A stretch of 64,000 nt of DNA from JAAYXE01 sp964391195. GTDB lineage: Bacteria > Chloroflexota > Anaerolineae > Anaerolineales > UBA4823. Made by a program: the position numbers and the translations under genes. Under the pieces are notes generated by a model. The model did not search any database. It saw nothing but the letters and a program-made list of their open reading frames with translations, and had not been told where the DNA came from. The DNA lies in the NCBI GenBank assembly GCA_964391195.1, contig CAYMLG010000020.1, positions 7,182 through 71,181 on the forward strand, written 5' to 3'. Within the stretch, counting starts at the first letter, position 1. Every line of letters starts with the position of its first letter. Positions 24,556-31,977 of the stretch are shown here, in pieces.

Positions 24556-25431
24556 TCACCGGCGCAGTTGGACGATAAGAGCGCCCACTCCGGCGAAGAG
24601 CATCCCCGCTGCAGCTTTCAGGGTAATATTCTCGTCCAGAAACAGCCAGGCGAGCAGGGCAATTTGAATCATCATAGTGCTGTTGATGATAGAAGATTCG
24701 AGGGCCGAGAGTGTGCGCAGGGTGTGATTCCACAGCGTAAAGGCGAATGCGGTATTGACCACCGCCAACCAGATGATAATCCCCCAGTTTTGAAGTGAGA
24801 GCTGGGGAAGACCCTGAACGGTCACCCCGCCGATCAGCATGATCGCTGCGCCGACACCCATACTAAGGGTGGTAACGGTCAACGGCGGGATGCGCACTTC
24901 ACGGTTGACCTGGCGGCCCATGACGGAAGAGGCTGCGTTGGCGGTAACCCCGGCAATCACCACCAGCAGGCCAAACACCTGTTGGGCGGGGATGTTCACC
25001 GGGTAGAAATAGATCAGCACACCGGCCAAAAATAGCGCGATTCCCAACCATTGAAAGCGAGTGGGGCGCTCACCGAGGAAGAAAATGCCCATCAGGGCGA
25101 CCATGGCCGAGGTGAAGTTGAGCAGCAGGCTGACGGTGATCGCCGGCAGATAGGATAAACCGATAAACTGTGAACCCTGAGTGACCGCGTAATACAGAAA
25201 ACCAAGGGCCACCAGAAAAGCCCAGTCCCGGCGGGTCAGGCAGCGCCAGGCGAGGCGGTTGCTCGGGGTAAAATTGAAAGGCAGCAGGCAGAGGAAGGCC
25301 AGCGAATAGCGTAATCCGGCGAAGGTGAGCGCAGGGATTTCAACCAATCCGATTTTGATCAGCACCCAGGATGTGGACCAGAGGAAGGTGACGAATAGCG
25401 CCTGTCCGGCAGCCAGGAGGTGGGGTGACAC
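24556..25431 (-). CDS. EamA/DMT-family exporter
   Basis: A 291-residue integral membrane protein with about ten hydrophobic helices forming two homologous EamA halves (drug/metabolite transporter superfamily). Typical segments are FVTFLWSTSWVLIKIGL at the N-terminus, LSYLPAITVSLLLNFTSAMVALMGIFFLGERPT at the end of the first half, and SSIINSTMMIQIALLAWLFLDENIT in the second. The substrate (metabolite or drug efflux) is not predictable. The GTG at 25431 is chosen because AAGGAG lies 12 nt upstream; the longer frame would add 24 residues without membrane character. Confidence 0.88.
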   Translation of the reverse strand: MSPHLLAAGQALFVTFLWSTSWVLIKIGLVEIPALTFAGLRYSLAFLCLLPFNFTPSNRLAWRCLTRRDWAFLVALGFLYYAVTQGSQFIGLSYLPAITVSLLLNFTSAMVALMGIFFLGERPTRFQWLGIALFLAGVLIYFYPVNIPAQQVFGLLVVIAGVTANAASSVMGRQVNREVRIPPLTVTTLSMGVGAAIMLIGGVTVQGLPQLSLQNWGIIIWLAVVNTAFAFTLWNHTLRTLSALESSIINSTMMIQIALLAWLFLDENITLKAAAGMLFAGVGALIVQLRR

Positions 25432-25570
25432 GAAGTTTGTTAACTCCTTCGACGAATGGGTGTGCGAAAAACAAGTTATACCCCATCTTGCCGTTCCGGG
25501 CAACCTGATTGTCCGGCCTCCGGCCTACTCTTGGCTTATTCAAAGTCGTAAGCCAGGCTTTGAAAAATAG

Positions 25571-25619
25571 AGTTTGGGGGATATAGGCGGCTGTACAGTC
25601 CGCCTATATCCCCCAAACT
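25571..25619 (-). terminator. 20-bp perfect hairpin in a divergent intergenic region
   Basis: Arms 25571-25590 and 25600-25619 are perfectly complementary over 20 bp with a 9-nt loop. On the minus strand the hairpin is followed by CTATTTTTC, which suits a terminator for leftward transcription. Its place between divergent genes (EamA exporter leftward, DUF1801 rightward) is unusual, so another role such as an operator or repeat remnant is possible. Confidence 0.55.
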
Positions 25620-25712
25620 ACACATTCTTGAGAAAGCCATGCCAGCCCACTATAACAGAAGACTTCAGAGAGTAAACACGGGATGGAGCCCACCAGGGGA
25701 CAGGAGATCGAG

Positions 25713-26093
25713 ATGAGCCAGGAATTTGAAGAGATTGGCAGCCAGATGAGTCCCGAGGTGCAGGAATTGGCGAAACAGGCGCGGGCGCTGATTTATGAAG
25801 TGATGCCGGATGCGGTCGAGGTGTGCTATCCCAAACAGAATATCTGCAGCTATGGGGTGGGGCCAAAGAAGATGTCGGAGCATTTCTGCTATATCGGCAT
25901 GTTCGCCAGGCATATCAATCTTGGCTTTTACTATGGGGGGAGCCTGCCTGACCCGGACCGCCTGTTGGAAGGGACCGGGGAGATGATGCGGCATATAAAA
26001 GTGAACAAAGCCGAGCAGCTTGAAGATCGCGCCCTGCGGCAGTTGGTTGAAGCAGCCAGCGGATACCTCCCGAAGCTCAAACCCAACCGGTGA
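25713..26093 (+). CDS. DUF1801-family protein
   Basis: The 126-residue soluble protein resembles DUF1801/YdhG-type proteins. The core pattern LIYEVMPDAVEVCYPKQNICSYGVGPKKMSEHFCYIGMFARHINLGFYYG has the family's hydrophobic beta strands, and DRLLEGTGEMMRHIKVNKAEQL is the closing 'LxGxGKxxRHIKI' block. The biochemical function of the family is unknown. The ATG at 25713 follows AGGAG with a 6-nt gap; a further in-frame ATG at 25683 has no such site. It lies between two minus-strand genes. Confidence 0.85.
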   Translation: MSQEFEEIGSQMSPEVQELAKQARALIYEVMPDAVEVCYPKQNICSYGVGPKKMSEHFCYIGMFARHINLGFYYGGSLPDPDRLLEGTGEMMRHIKVNKAEQLEDRALRQLVEAASGYLPKLKPNR

Positions 26094-26108
26094 AGGTTTT
26101 ACCACGGT

Positions 26109-27395
26109 TTACTGCGAAGCGAGGAAATCCAGGGCGTACCGGGCATCCTGATAAGTGGGATTCTCCTCCAACGCCTGGCGGAAGGAGGCCGCCGCGCCGT
26201 TGATATCTCCCTGGCGGAAGAGGGCCCAGCCGCGCCACAACAACGCTTCTTCCGCGTTGGGGGTGCGCTGGAGAGCGTATTCGCTCAGGGCCAACAGATC
26301 TTCAGTGCGCCCGGCGTGGAAGTAAGCCAGGAAAGGCCCGAACTGGTAGCGCAGCATCCGCTGGGGCAGGCCAATCTGGCGCGCCTGGTCGTAGGCCTGG
26401 GCTGCCTCCTGGTAACGCTCGAAGTAAACCAGGTTGGTGCCCAGATTGAACCAGGCAAAAGCATCCTCCGGGTCCCGGTCGATCTCAGCCTGGGCGGCAT
26501 CCAGCGCTCGCTGCCGGTTGGCATCCCGATCCCAGTCTGGGCCGAGGATTTCTTTGATGACCGCCTCCCGATCCGGCGGGTATACCAGGAAGTAAACCCG
26601 GTTGAAGCTCTGCCAGTATTCATCCAACTGCTCGTAAGAGACCTCACGGTCGGGCCCGTAGAAGCTATCCTGGACGGTGAAGGTTTGGGAGGCGTCATCA
26701 TAACCGGTGAGCAGGTTGTAATGCGCGGCCCAGTGATCGTCGTTTGGCCAGTAATTTTCCTCGAAGTAGAAACTCTCCTCGATGACCACGGGGAACCCGG
26801 CTGCCAACAGTTGCTTGAGCAGTTCCAGGGTGCCGCCAACCCGGTACTCAACGTTAAGCCAGCCGGCGTGGGTGCGGGCGTAGTAGGTGAGTTCTTCGAT
26901 ATTGACGTTGCGGTCTTCCCGCTGGGGCTTTAACTTGCTGGCGATGTCCAGTTGATCCCCTTCCCAGCCATAGTAGCGCAGGTACATAGTCAGAGTCGCC
27001 GGGCCGCAATTGTTGATGTCCTGTTTTTCGTAGGCTGGGGGCGCGAGTGAGACTGAAGCCGGGATTGGGGTTGGGGTCAGCGTGGGGAGGGGCGAGGGGG
27101 AGGGGCTCACGCGGGCAGTTTGTTCTCCCGCCTCGCCTGCACTCCGAACGGCAGGGACGGTCATCCGCGGCGTTGGTGATGGCTGGCGGGTGACGCGAAG
27201 TTGGGGTAGGGGCAGGGGGGTGGGCACAGCCCCGGCTGGATTGATTACACCCCGCAGGTAAGTACGGGCGAAATCCACCCGCCAGGACAGACGATTGTGA
27301 ACTGGGGGAAGTTGGTAAGCGAGAACTGAGATGATTAGCAGTCCGAGAGCGAGCAAAAGGATATGAGGTATGGTTGGCCTGAACATGGGGGGCAT
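26109..27395 (-). CDS. Secreted C39-like papain-fold peptidase with TPR tail
   Basis: The 428-residue protein has an N-terminal membrane anchor (about residues 9-27) and a Pro/Thr/Ser-rich linker (about 55-118). A Peptidase_C39_2-like domain follows, and then about four TPR-like helices to the C-terminus. The candidate catalytic Cys is C130 in INNCGPATL, His is H225 in DDHWAAHYNLLTGYDD, and Asp is D243 in VQDSFYG. The domain faces outside if the anchor is N-in. The target (bacteriocin leader, wall or protein) is unknown. TGAGG precedes the first ATG by 4-5 nt; a second ATG lies 9 nt further in. Confidence 0.85.
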   Translation of the reverse strand: MPPMFRPTIPHILLLALGLLIISVLAYQLPPVHNRLSWRVDFARTYLRGVINPAGAVPTPLPLPQLRVTRQPSPTPRMTVPAVRSAGEAGEQTARVSPSPSPLPTLTPTPIPASVSLAPPAYEKQDINNCGPATLTMYLRYYGWEGDQLDIASKLKPQREDRNVNIEELTYYARTHAGWLNVEYRVGGTLELLKQLLAAGFPVVIEESFYFEENYWPNDDHWAAHYNLLTGYDDASQTFTVQDSFYGPDREVSYEQLDEYWQSFNRVYFLVYPPDREAVIKEILGPDWDRDANRQRALDAAQAEIDRDPEDAFAWFNLGTNLVYFERYQEAAQAYDQARQIGLPQRMLRYQFGPFLAYFHAGRTEDLLALSEYALQRTPNAEEALLWRGWALFRQGDINGAAASFRQALEENPTYQDARYALDFLASQ

Positions 27396-27613
27396 TTTAC
27401 CTCATGACATAATAATAGGGCAACTTTCCAATCAACAATTTTGTAGCGCACAAGCGCCCCGAAATTAAGTGAAATCCGGTATACTATTCTGTCTATATTG
27501 GCTCGGTAGACCACCTGCAGGGATGAGGGAACTGGAATGCGGTTTGCGAACCGCATCTGTAACCCTTGCCAGGCAGCGGTGGATCCCAACAGGTCACCAT
27601 TATTTGGGAGAGG

Positions 27614-27629
27614 TATAATACCGGACATG
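27614..27629 (+). promoter_or_regulatory. -10 box 7 nt before the miaB ATG (candidate leaderless mRNA)
   Basis: TATAAT (27614-27619) is followed by 7 nt and then the ATG that begins the conserved MiaB N-terminus. The start site would be the A of ATG. No Shine-Dalgarno sequence is present between them. Confidence 0.65.
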
Positions 27630-28991
27630 AAGTATCACATTTGGACTGAAGGCTGTCAGATGAATGTCGCCGACTCGCAGCGAGTGGCCTCGGCATTGGA
27701 GCATCTGGGTTACACGGCAACCCGCCGCGCCGAGGAAGCGGATGTGATTGTGCTGAACACCTGCGTCGTGCGGCAGAGCGCCGAAGATAAAGCCTATGGA
27801 CGGCTGCACTCGCTGCGGCCCTTGAAGGATCAGCGCCCAGAACTGGTGATTAACCTGATGGGCTGCCTGGTGGGGGTGAAAGGCCACGAGCGGTTGCAAA
27901 AGCGTTTCCCCTTTGTGGATGTGTTCTCCCCCCCTTCAGACCCCGGCCCGCTGGTATCATTCCTCACTCAAGGCGAGACCCGTGATCTGGAGCAGGCGGA
28001 GGTTGCAGCCAGATTCGCGGCGATGGATAACGACCTGGTGCTGCCCGTGCACGAGCGGGGGAAGTTGGTCTCCGCCCACGTGCCGGTCGTGCTGGGCTGC
28101 TCGCACGCCTGCACCTTCTGCATTATTCCTTACAAGCGGGGCGTCGAACGCAGCCGCCATGTGGGCGAGATCGTGGCTGAGGTCCGTTCGCTGGTCGCCC
28201 AGGGTGTGAAGGAAATCACCCTGCTGGGGCAAATTGTGGACCGGTACGGGAAAGATATCCCCGATGGCCCCAACCTGGCCGGATTGCTGCGCATCGTGCA
28301 CGAGGTGGAAGGCCTGGAGCGCATCCGCTTCCTGACCTCGCATCCGAATTGGATGACGGAAGAACTGCTGGATACGGTGGCAGAGCTGCCGAAAGTGATG
28401 TCGCACATCGAAGTGCCGGTGCAGGCTGGGAACGACGAAGTGTTGGAAAACATGAAGCGCGGCTATACGGCCGAAGACTACCGCCGGTTGGTGGCGAAAA
28501 TCCGGGAGCGGATTCCAGGCGTTTCGATCGCTACCGATATCATCGTCGGCTTCCCGGGTGAGACAGACGATCAGTTCCAGGACACTTACGATCTGCTGGA
28601 AGAACTGCGCCTGGACGTGGCTCACCTGGCGCGCTATTCCACCCGGCCAGGGACAGTCGCGCAGCGTAAGATGGAAGACAATGTGAGCGAAGAAGAGAAG
28701 TGGCGCCGGTTCCGCTTGCTGGAAGAACAGCAGGAGCGAATTGCGGCGGAAATCAATGCCCGCTATCTGGGCGAATCCGTCGAGGTGCTGTTCGAAGATA
28801 AGGTCCGCGGCCGTTGGCGCGGGCGAACGCCAACGAATAAACTGGTGTTTGTCGAGTCGGCGGAAGATTTGCGTGGCAGGCTGCTGCAGGTCCAGATCAC
28901 CTGGACCGGACCCTGGTCGATGCAAGGGGTGCTGCCGCGGAAACCGGCGATCGAGCAGTCTGCAGAGTTTATCCCCCTGCAGGTGAGGTAG
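27627..28991 (+). CDS. miaB: tRNA-2-methylthio-N6-dimethylallyladenosine synthase
   Basis: MiaB is a radical-SAM methylthiotransferase that adds ms2 to i6A37 of tRNAs. The 454-residue protein shows the N-terminal MTTase domain with cysteines C10, C46 and C80 for the auxiliary 4Fe-4S cluster (TEGCQMNVADS, LNTCVVRQSAEDK, LMGCL). The radical-SAM motif is C158-x3-C162-x2-C165 (GCSHACTFCIIPYKRG), and a C-terminal TRAM domain binds RNA. The ATG at 27627 is chosen because the conserved MKYHIWTEGCQMN start follows; upstream in-frame codons lack similarity. RimO and MtaB are alternatives, but NTCVVRQSAEDKAYG favours MiaB. Confidence 0.93.
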   Translation: MKYHIWTEGCQMNVADSQRVASALEHLGYTATRRAEEADVIVLNTCVVRQSAEDKAYGRLHSLRPLKDQRPELVINLMGCLVGVKGHERLQKRFPFVDVFSPPSDPGPLVSFLTQGETRDLEQAEVAARFAAMDNDLVLPVHERGKLVSAHVPVVLGCSHACTFCIIPYKRGVERSRHVGEIVAEVRSLVAQGVKEITLLGQIVDRYGKDIPDGPNLAGLLRIVHEVEGLERIRFLTSHPNWMTEELLDTVAELPKVMSHIEVPVQAGNDEVLENMKRGYTAEDYRRLVAKIRERIPGVSIATDIIVGFPGETDDQFQDTYDLLEELRLDVAHLARYSTRPGTVAQRKMEDNVSEEEKWRRFRLLEEQQERIAAEINARYLGESVEVLFEDKVRGRWRGRTPTNKLVFVESAEDLRGRLLQVQITWTGPWSMQGVLPRKPAIEQSAEFIPLQVR

Positions 28992-29275
28992 GGCGGTTCA
29001 CCGGCGCGGGCCGGCTGACCGTTGATTGCAAGCCTTTTCGCTCCTCACGATGGGGTGAGTAAGAGAATAAGGTCGATGCGGTTCGTGAAGACAGTGGCTC
29101 CGGTTCCGTTTTCACGAGCCGCTTCATTTTGCCTGCCGTCCGGATTCACAGCCTCAGAACTCGTACCGGTTGACCGGGCCGCGGCACAATTTTGGGCGAA
29201 CCTGTGTTCCGCTACAGCCTTGTCCGATTGACCGGTTTAAGTTAGGATTACTTTCGACTCTGTCAGGAGGGAAGA

Positions 29276-29692
29276 TTGACGAAACATATTGGGTTAATCG
29301 GGGGGGACCTGATCGCGATCGGCGTGATCACGATCCTGGGATTCGCGTCTCACGGCACAGCTACGACAGCCGGGCTGCGCTTGCTGACCACTTTTATCCC
29401 CCTGGCGGCCGGCTGGTTTTTGATTGCCCCATTCCTTGGATTGTATGATCTCCGGCGGGCGGCGGATGCCAGGCAATTGTGGCGGCCCGTGTTGGCGATG
29501 GTCTTTGCAGGTCCGTTTGCCGCCTGGCTGAGAGGTGTGATGTTGAACGCGCCGATTCTGCCGCTCTTTGTGGCTGTGCTCGGTGGTTCGGCTGCCCTGG
29601 GAATGTTATTGTGGCGTATTCTGTATTGGTTTGCGGCGGCTCGCCGCTCTCCGGACCGCCCTGTGACGGCCCAGAAAAAATTCGAAAGTTGA
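29276..29692 (+). CDS. DUF3054-family membrane protein
   Basis: A 138-residue membrane protein with four hydrophobic helices: GGDLIAIGVITILGF, LLTTFIPLAAGWFLIAPFLGLY, AMVFAGPFAAWLRGVML and LFVAVLGGSAALGMLLWRILYWF. Family features are the N-terminal 'GDxxxixxfxxxGhxxHg' pattern (GDLIAIGVITILGFASHG) and FxxGWFLIAPFLGLY. Function is unknown. The TTG start at 29276 is supported by AGGAGGG ending 4 nt upstream. Confidence 0.83.
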   Translation: MTKHIGLIGGDLIAIGVITILGFASHGTATTAGLRLLTTFIPLAAGWFLIAPFLGLYDLRRAADARQLWRPVLAMVFAGPFAAWLRGVMLNAPILPLFVAVLGGSAALGMLLWRILYWFAAARRSPDRPVTAQKKFES

Positions 29693-29807
29693 GCGGCCTG
29701 GCAAAAACTCAGGGAAGCGCGGCGTATAGCCGGCGTTGATCCCTGCCAAAGCTCAGTTTATCTAACAGAATTGTGAACTGAGGAGAGAACCGGGAAGTGT
29801 AGACTGT

Positions 29808-30410
29808 ATGGACGAAGTCGCTTTGATCGCCGCTGCAAAGCAGGGTGATCTGGACTCATTCAATCGTCTGGTGCTCGCGTACCAGGATATGGTCTTCTCC
29901 CAGGCTTACCGTATGATGGGTGAGCCTGAGGCAGCAGAAGATGCGGCTCAAGAGGCTTTCATCTCGGCCTACCGCAACTTGAATTCGTTTCGGGGCGGTT
30001 CCTTCAAGGCCTGGCTGCTGCGGATTGTGACCAATGCCTGTTATGATGAGCTGCGCCGTCAAAAACGACGCCCGACAACGCCTCTCGAACCGGTAGACGC
30101 GGACGATGAAGAGATCGAATCGCCGCGCTGGATGACCGACCCGGGAGAAACGCCCGAGGAGGCTGCTGAGCGGACCGAGTTGAACAGGGCGCTGCAAAAC
30201 TGCCTGAATGATCTGGCACCTGAATTCCGGGCGATTGTGATTCTGGTGGATATCCAGGGATTAGATTACAGCGAAGCTGCGGAATCGCTTGGAACTCCGT
30301 TAGGGACGATCAAAAGCCGCCTGGCTCGGGGTAGATTAAAATTGCGCGATTGTTTGCAAGGATTTTGGGAACTTTTACCGGCGTCGCTTCGTCTGGTAGA
30401 TGAGAGTTGA
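29808..30410 (+). CDS. ECF RNA polymerase sigma factor
   Basis: A 200-residue extracytoplasmic-function sigma-70 factor. Region 2 spans about 20-90 (FNRLVLAYQDMVFSQAYRMMGEPEAAEDAAQEAFISAY, with the core-binding DAAQEAF block, then FKAWLLRIVTNACYDELRR). Region 4 spans about 130-190 (LAPEFRAIVILVDIQGLDYSEAAESLGTPLGTIKSRLARGRLKL, a helix-turn-helix for the -35 element). An acidic linker lies between them. The next gene, two bases after the stop, encodes its probable membrane anti-sigma partner. The stress signal is unknown. An AGGAGAG sequence lies about 20 nt upstream, too far to be a good ribosome binding site. Confidence 0.93.
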   Translation: MDEVALIAAAKQGDLDSFNRLVLAYQDMVFSQAYRMMGEPEAAEDAAQEAFISAYRNLNSFRGGSFKAWLLRIVTNACYDELRRQKRRPTTPLEPVDADDEEIESPRWMTDPGETPEEAAERTELNRALQNCLNDLAPEFRAIVILVDIQGLDYSEAAESLGTPLGTIKSRLARGRLKLRDCLQGFWELLPASLRLVDES

Positions 30411-30412
30411 CC

Positions 30413-31264
30413 ATGACGAAACAAATTTCCCCCCACGAATGGGAAGCCCTTTCGGCCTACCTAGATAAAGAATTACCGGTGAAAGAGCGCACTCGTCTGG
30501 AATCTCGACTGCAGGTGCAGCCAGAACTGAGACAGGCCCTGGAAGACCTGCGCCGGACTCGAGCGGTGCTGCGCAGCCAACCGCGGCTGCGCGCGCCGCG
30601 GAATTTTACCCTGACGCCAGAGATGGTTGGTCAGCGGCGGCCGGTGCGCAGCGGAGGCGGGCTGCCTGTCTTCAATTTGATGCGGTTTGCTTCGGCGTTC
30701 GCCGCGGTGTTACTGGTGATCGTCCTGATTGGTGATCTGTTCAGCGGCGCCCCGGTAGGACGTCCGACCGCAATGAGAGGCAGCGAAGCGACTGTCGCCG
30801 AGGAGCCAATCGCCGCGCCGTTTGCAGCCGAAGCTGCCGGCGAGACGGAAGAATTCGCGCCGGCTGAGGGAGAGATGGCGATCGAATCGCTTGAGGCGGA
30901 AGCGCCTGCCCAGCCTGGCGCGCGCGCGGCAGCCGGGACTCCGCAACCTGAAGCCACCGGTCCGGCCGCATTGGCAGCCCCTCGGGCAGCTGAGGAGGGT
31001 GATATGGTGGTGGAGGGTGTGCCCCCTCAGGCGGCGGATGCCGGGGCTGAACCGCCATCCGTCCTCGTTTCCCCTAAAGGGGATGAATCCGCCGGCCTGA
31101 CTGCACAGACGCTTGAATCTCAGGCTGAACTGGCAGACGTTGAAGAAGAACGCGCTCCGATTTTTACTACGCAACTGCTGCGAGGGTTGGAAATCGCCCT
31201 GGCGGCGCTGGCGCTGATCGCCGGTCTGGCAGCCTTCTGGCTGCGAAGAAGCGGACGAGTTTAA
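30413..31264 (+). CDS. Membrane anti-sigma factor (no zinc motif)
   Basis: The 283-residue protein begins with a cytoplasmic domain (ISPHEWEALSAYLDKELPVKERTRLESRLQ) of the type found in anti-sigma factors. The HxxxCxxC zinc motif is absent, so it is a zinc-independent variant. A membrane segment (FASAFAAVLLVIVLIGDLF, about 88-106) leads to a long external Ala/Glu/Pro-rich region, and a second membrane helix (LEIALAALALIAGLAAFWL) near the C-terminus returns inside. It starts 2 nt after the sigma stop codon, so the pair is translationally coupled and it probably sequesters that sigma factor. The ATG at 30413 is preferred over a TTG six nt upstream. Confidence 0.82.
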   Translation: MTKQISPHEWEALSAYLDKELPVKERTRLESRLQVQPELRQALEDLRRTRAVLRSQPRLRAPRNFTLTPEMVGQRRPVRSGGGLPVFNLMRFASAFAAVLLVIVLIGDLFSGAPVGRPTAMRGSEATVAEEPIAAPFAAEAAGETEEFAPAEGEMAIESLEAEAPAQPGARAAAGTPQPEATGPAALAAPRAAEEGDMVVEGVPPQAADAGAEPPSVLVSPKGDESAGLTAQTLESQAELADVEEERAPIFTTQLLRGLEIALAALALIAGLAAFWLRRSGRV

Positions 31265-31280
31265 TAGTTCAGAACTGCAG

Positions 31281-31314
31281 CACACGGGGAATGGTGGAAA
31301 CCACTCCCCGTGTG
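31281..31314 (+). terminator. Rho-independent terminator after the sigma/anti-sigma pair
   Basis: A perfect 10-bp outer stem (31281-31290 with 31305-31314) has an inner extension of about four pairs and is followed by TTGGTTTTTCTTC. It begins 17 nt after the anti-sigma stop. Confidence 0.9.
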
Positions 31315-31353
31315 TTGGTTTTTCTTCGATCTCCCTGGAAGTGATGGCCTCCC

Positions 31354-31854
31354 GTGTATGATGACGAAGTAAATTTTTGCACCCGATGCGGAACCGAGGT
31401 CGAGCTGGCCGAGCGTTATGGGCGGGTGCGTCCCGTTTGCCCCGCTTGCGGGTGGATTTACTTCCACGACCCGAAAGTCGCCGTGGCCGCGCTGATCCTG
31501 CACGAAGACCAGGTTCTGTTGGTCCGCCGGGCAAATGATCCAAAGCGTGGGCTGTGGACGCTGCCCGCAGGTTTTATGGATGCGGGCGAGGATCCGGCCC
31601 GGGCTGTCGAGCGCGAATGTTTGGAAGAGACCGGGCTCGAAGTGAGCGCGCGTACACTGCTCGATGTGATCTCCGGAAAAGAACACAGCCGGGGAGCGAA
31701 CCTGCTGATCGTCTATCGGGTAGAAGTGCTTGGGGGTGAACTGCGCCCGGCGGATGATGTTGACCGGGCCGATTATTTCCAGCTGACCGATCTGCCTCCG
31801 CTGGCATTTGAGACCACAACAAAAGTGTTGAGCCGTTATGCTCTCCGCCGGTAG
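31354..31854 (+). CDS. Nudix hydrolase with N-terminal zinc ribbon
   Basis: A 166-residue protein with a zinc-ribbon (C9-x2-C12, C29-x2-C32) followed by a Nudix fold. The Nudix box GX5EX7REUXEEXGU is complete at about residues 73-95 (GFMDAGEDPARAVERECLEETGL). The arrangement of zinc ribbon plus Nudix resembles the NADH-pyrophosphatase NudC group, but this protein is shorter, and the NudC signature SQPWPFPxS is not seen. The substrate is a nucleoside diphosphate linked to another moiety, not further defined. The GTG start at 31354 has no strong ribosome binding site. Confidence 0.88.
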   Translation: MYDDEVNFCTRCGTEVELAERYGRVRPVCPACGWIYFHDPKVAVAALILHEDQVLLVRRANDPKRGLWTLPAGFMDAGEDPARAVERECLEETGLEVSARTLLDVISGKEHSRGANLLIVYRVEVLGGELRPADDVDRADYFQLTDLPPLAFETTTKVLSRYALRR

Positions 31855-31977
31855 ATATGCATGGTAAACTTATCCCAGGCCTTATATTTCATCTGAATAC
31901 CGTCCTGTAACCCACACCTAAAGCGTATTTTTACAATTTAATACCCTGGTTTTCAACAACAGTGAGGAGAAGATTCG

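Noticed and set aside
29022..29231. 69-codon plus-strand frame between miaB and the DUF3054 gene
   Set aside because: No ribosome binding site and no recognisable composition or motif; treated as non-coding.
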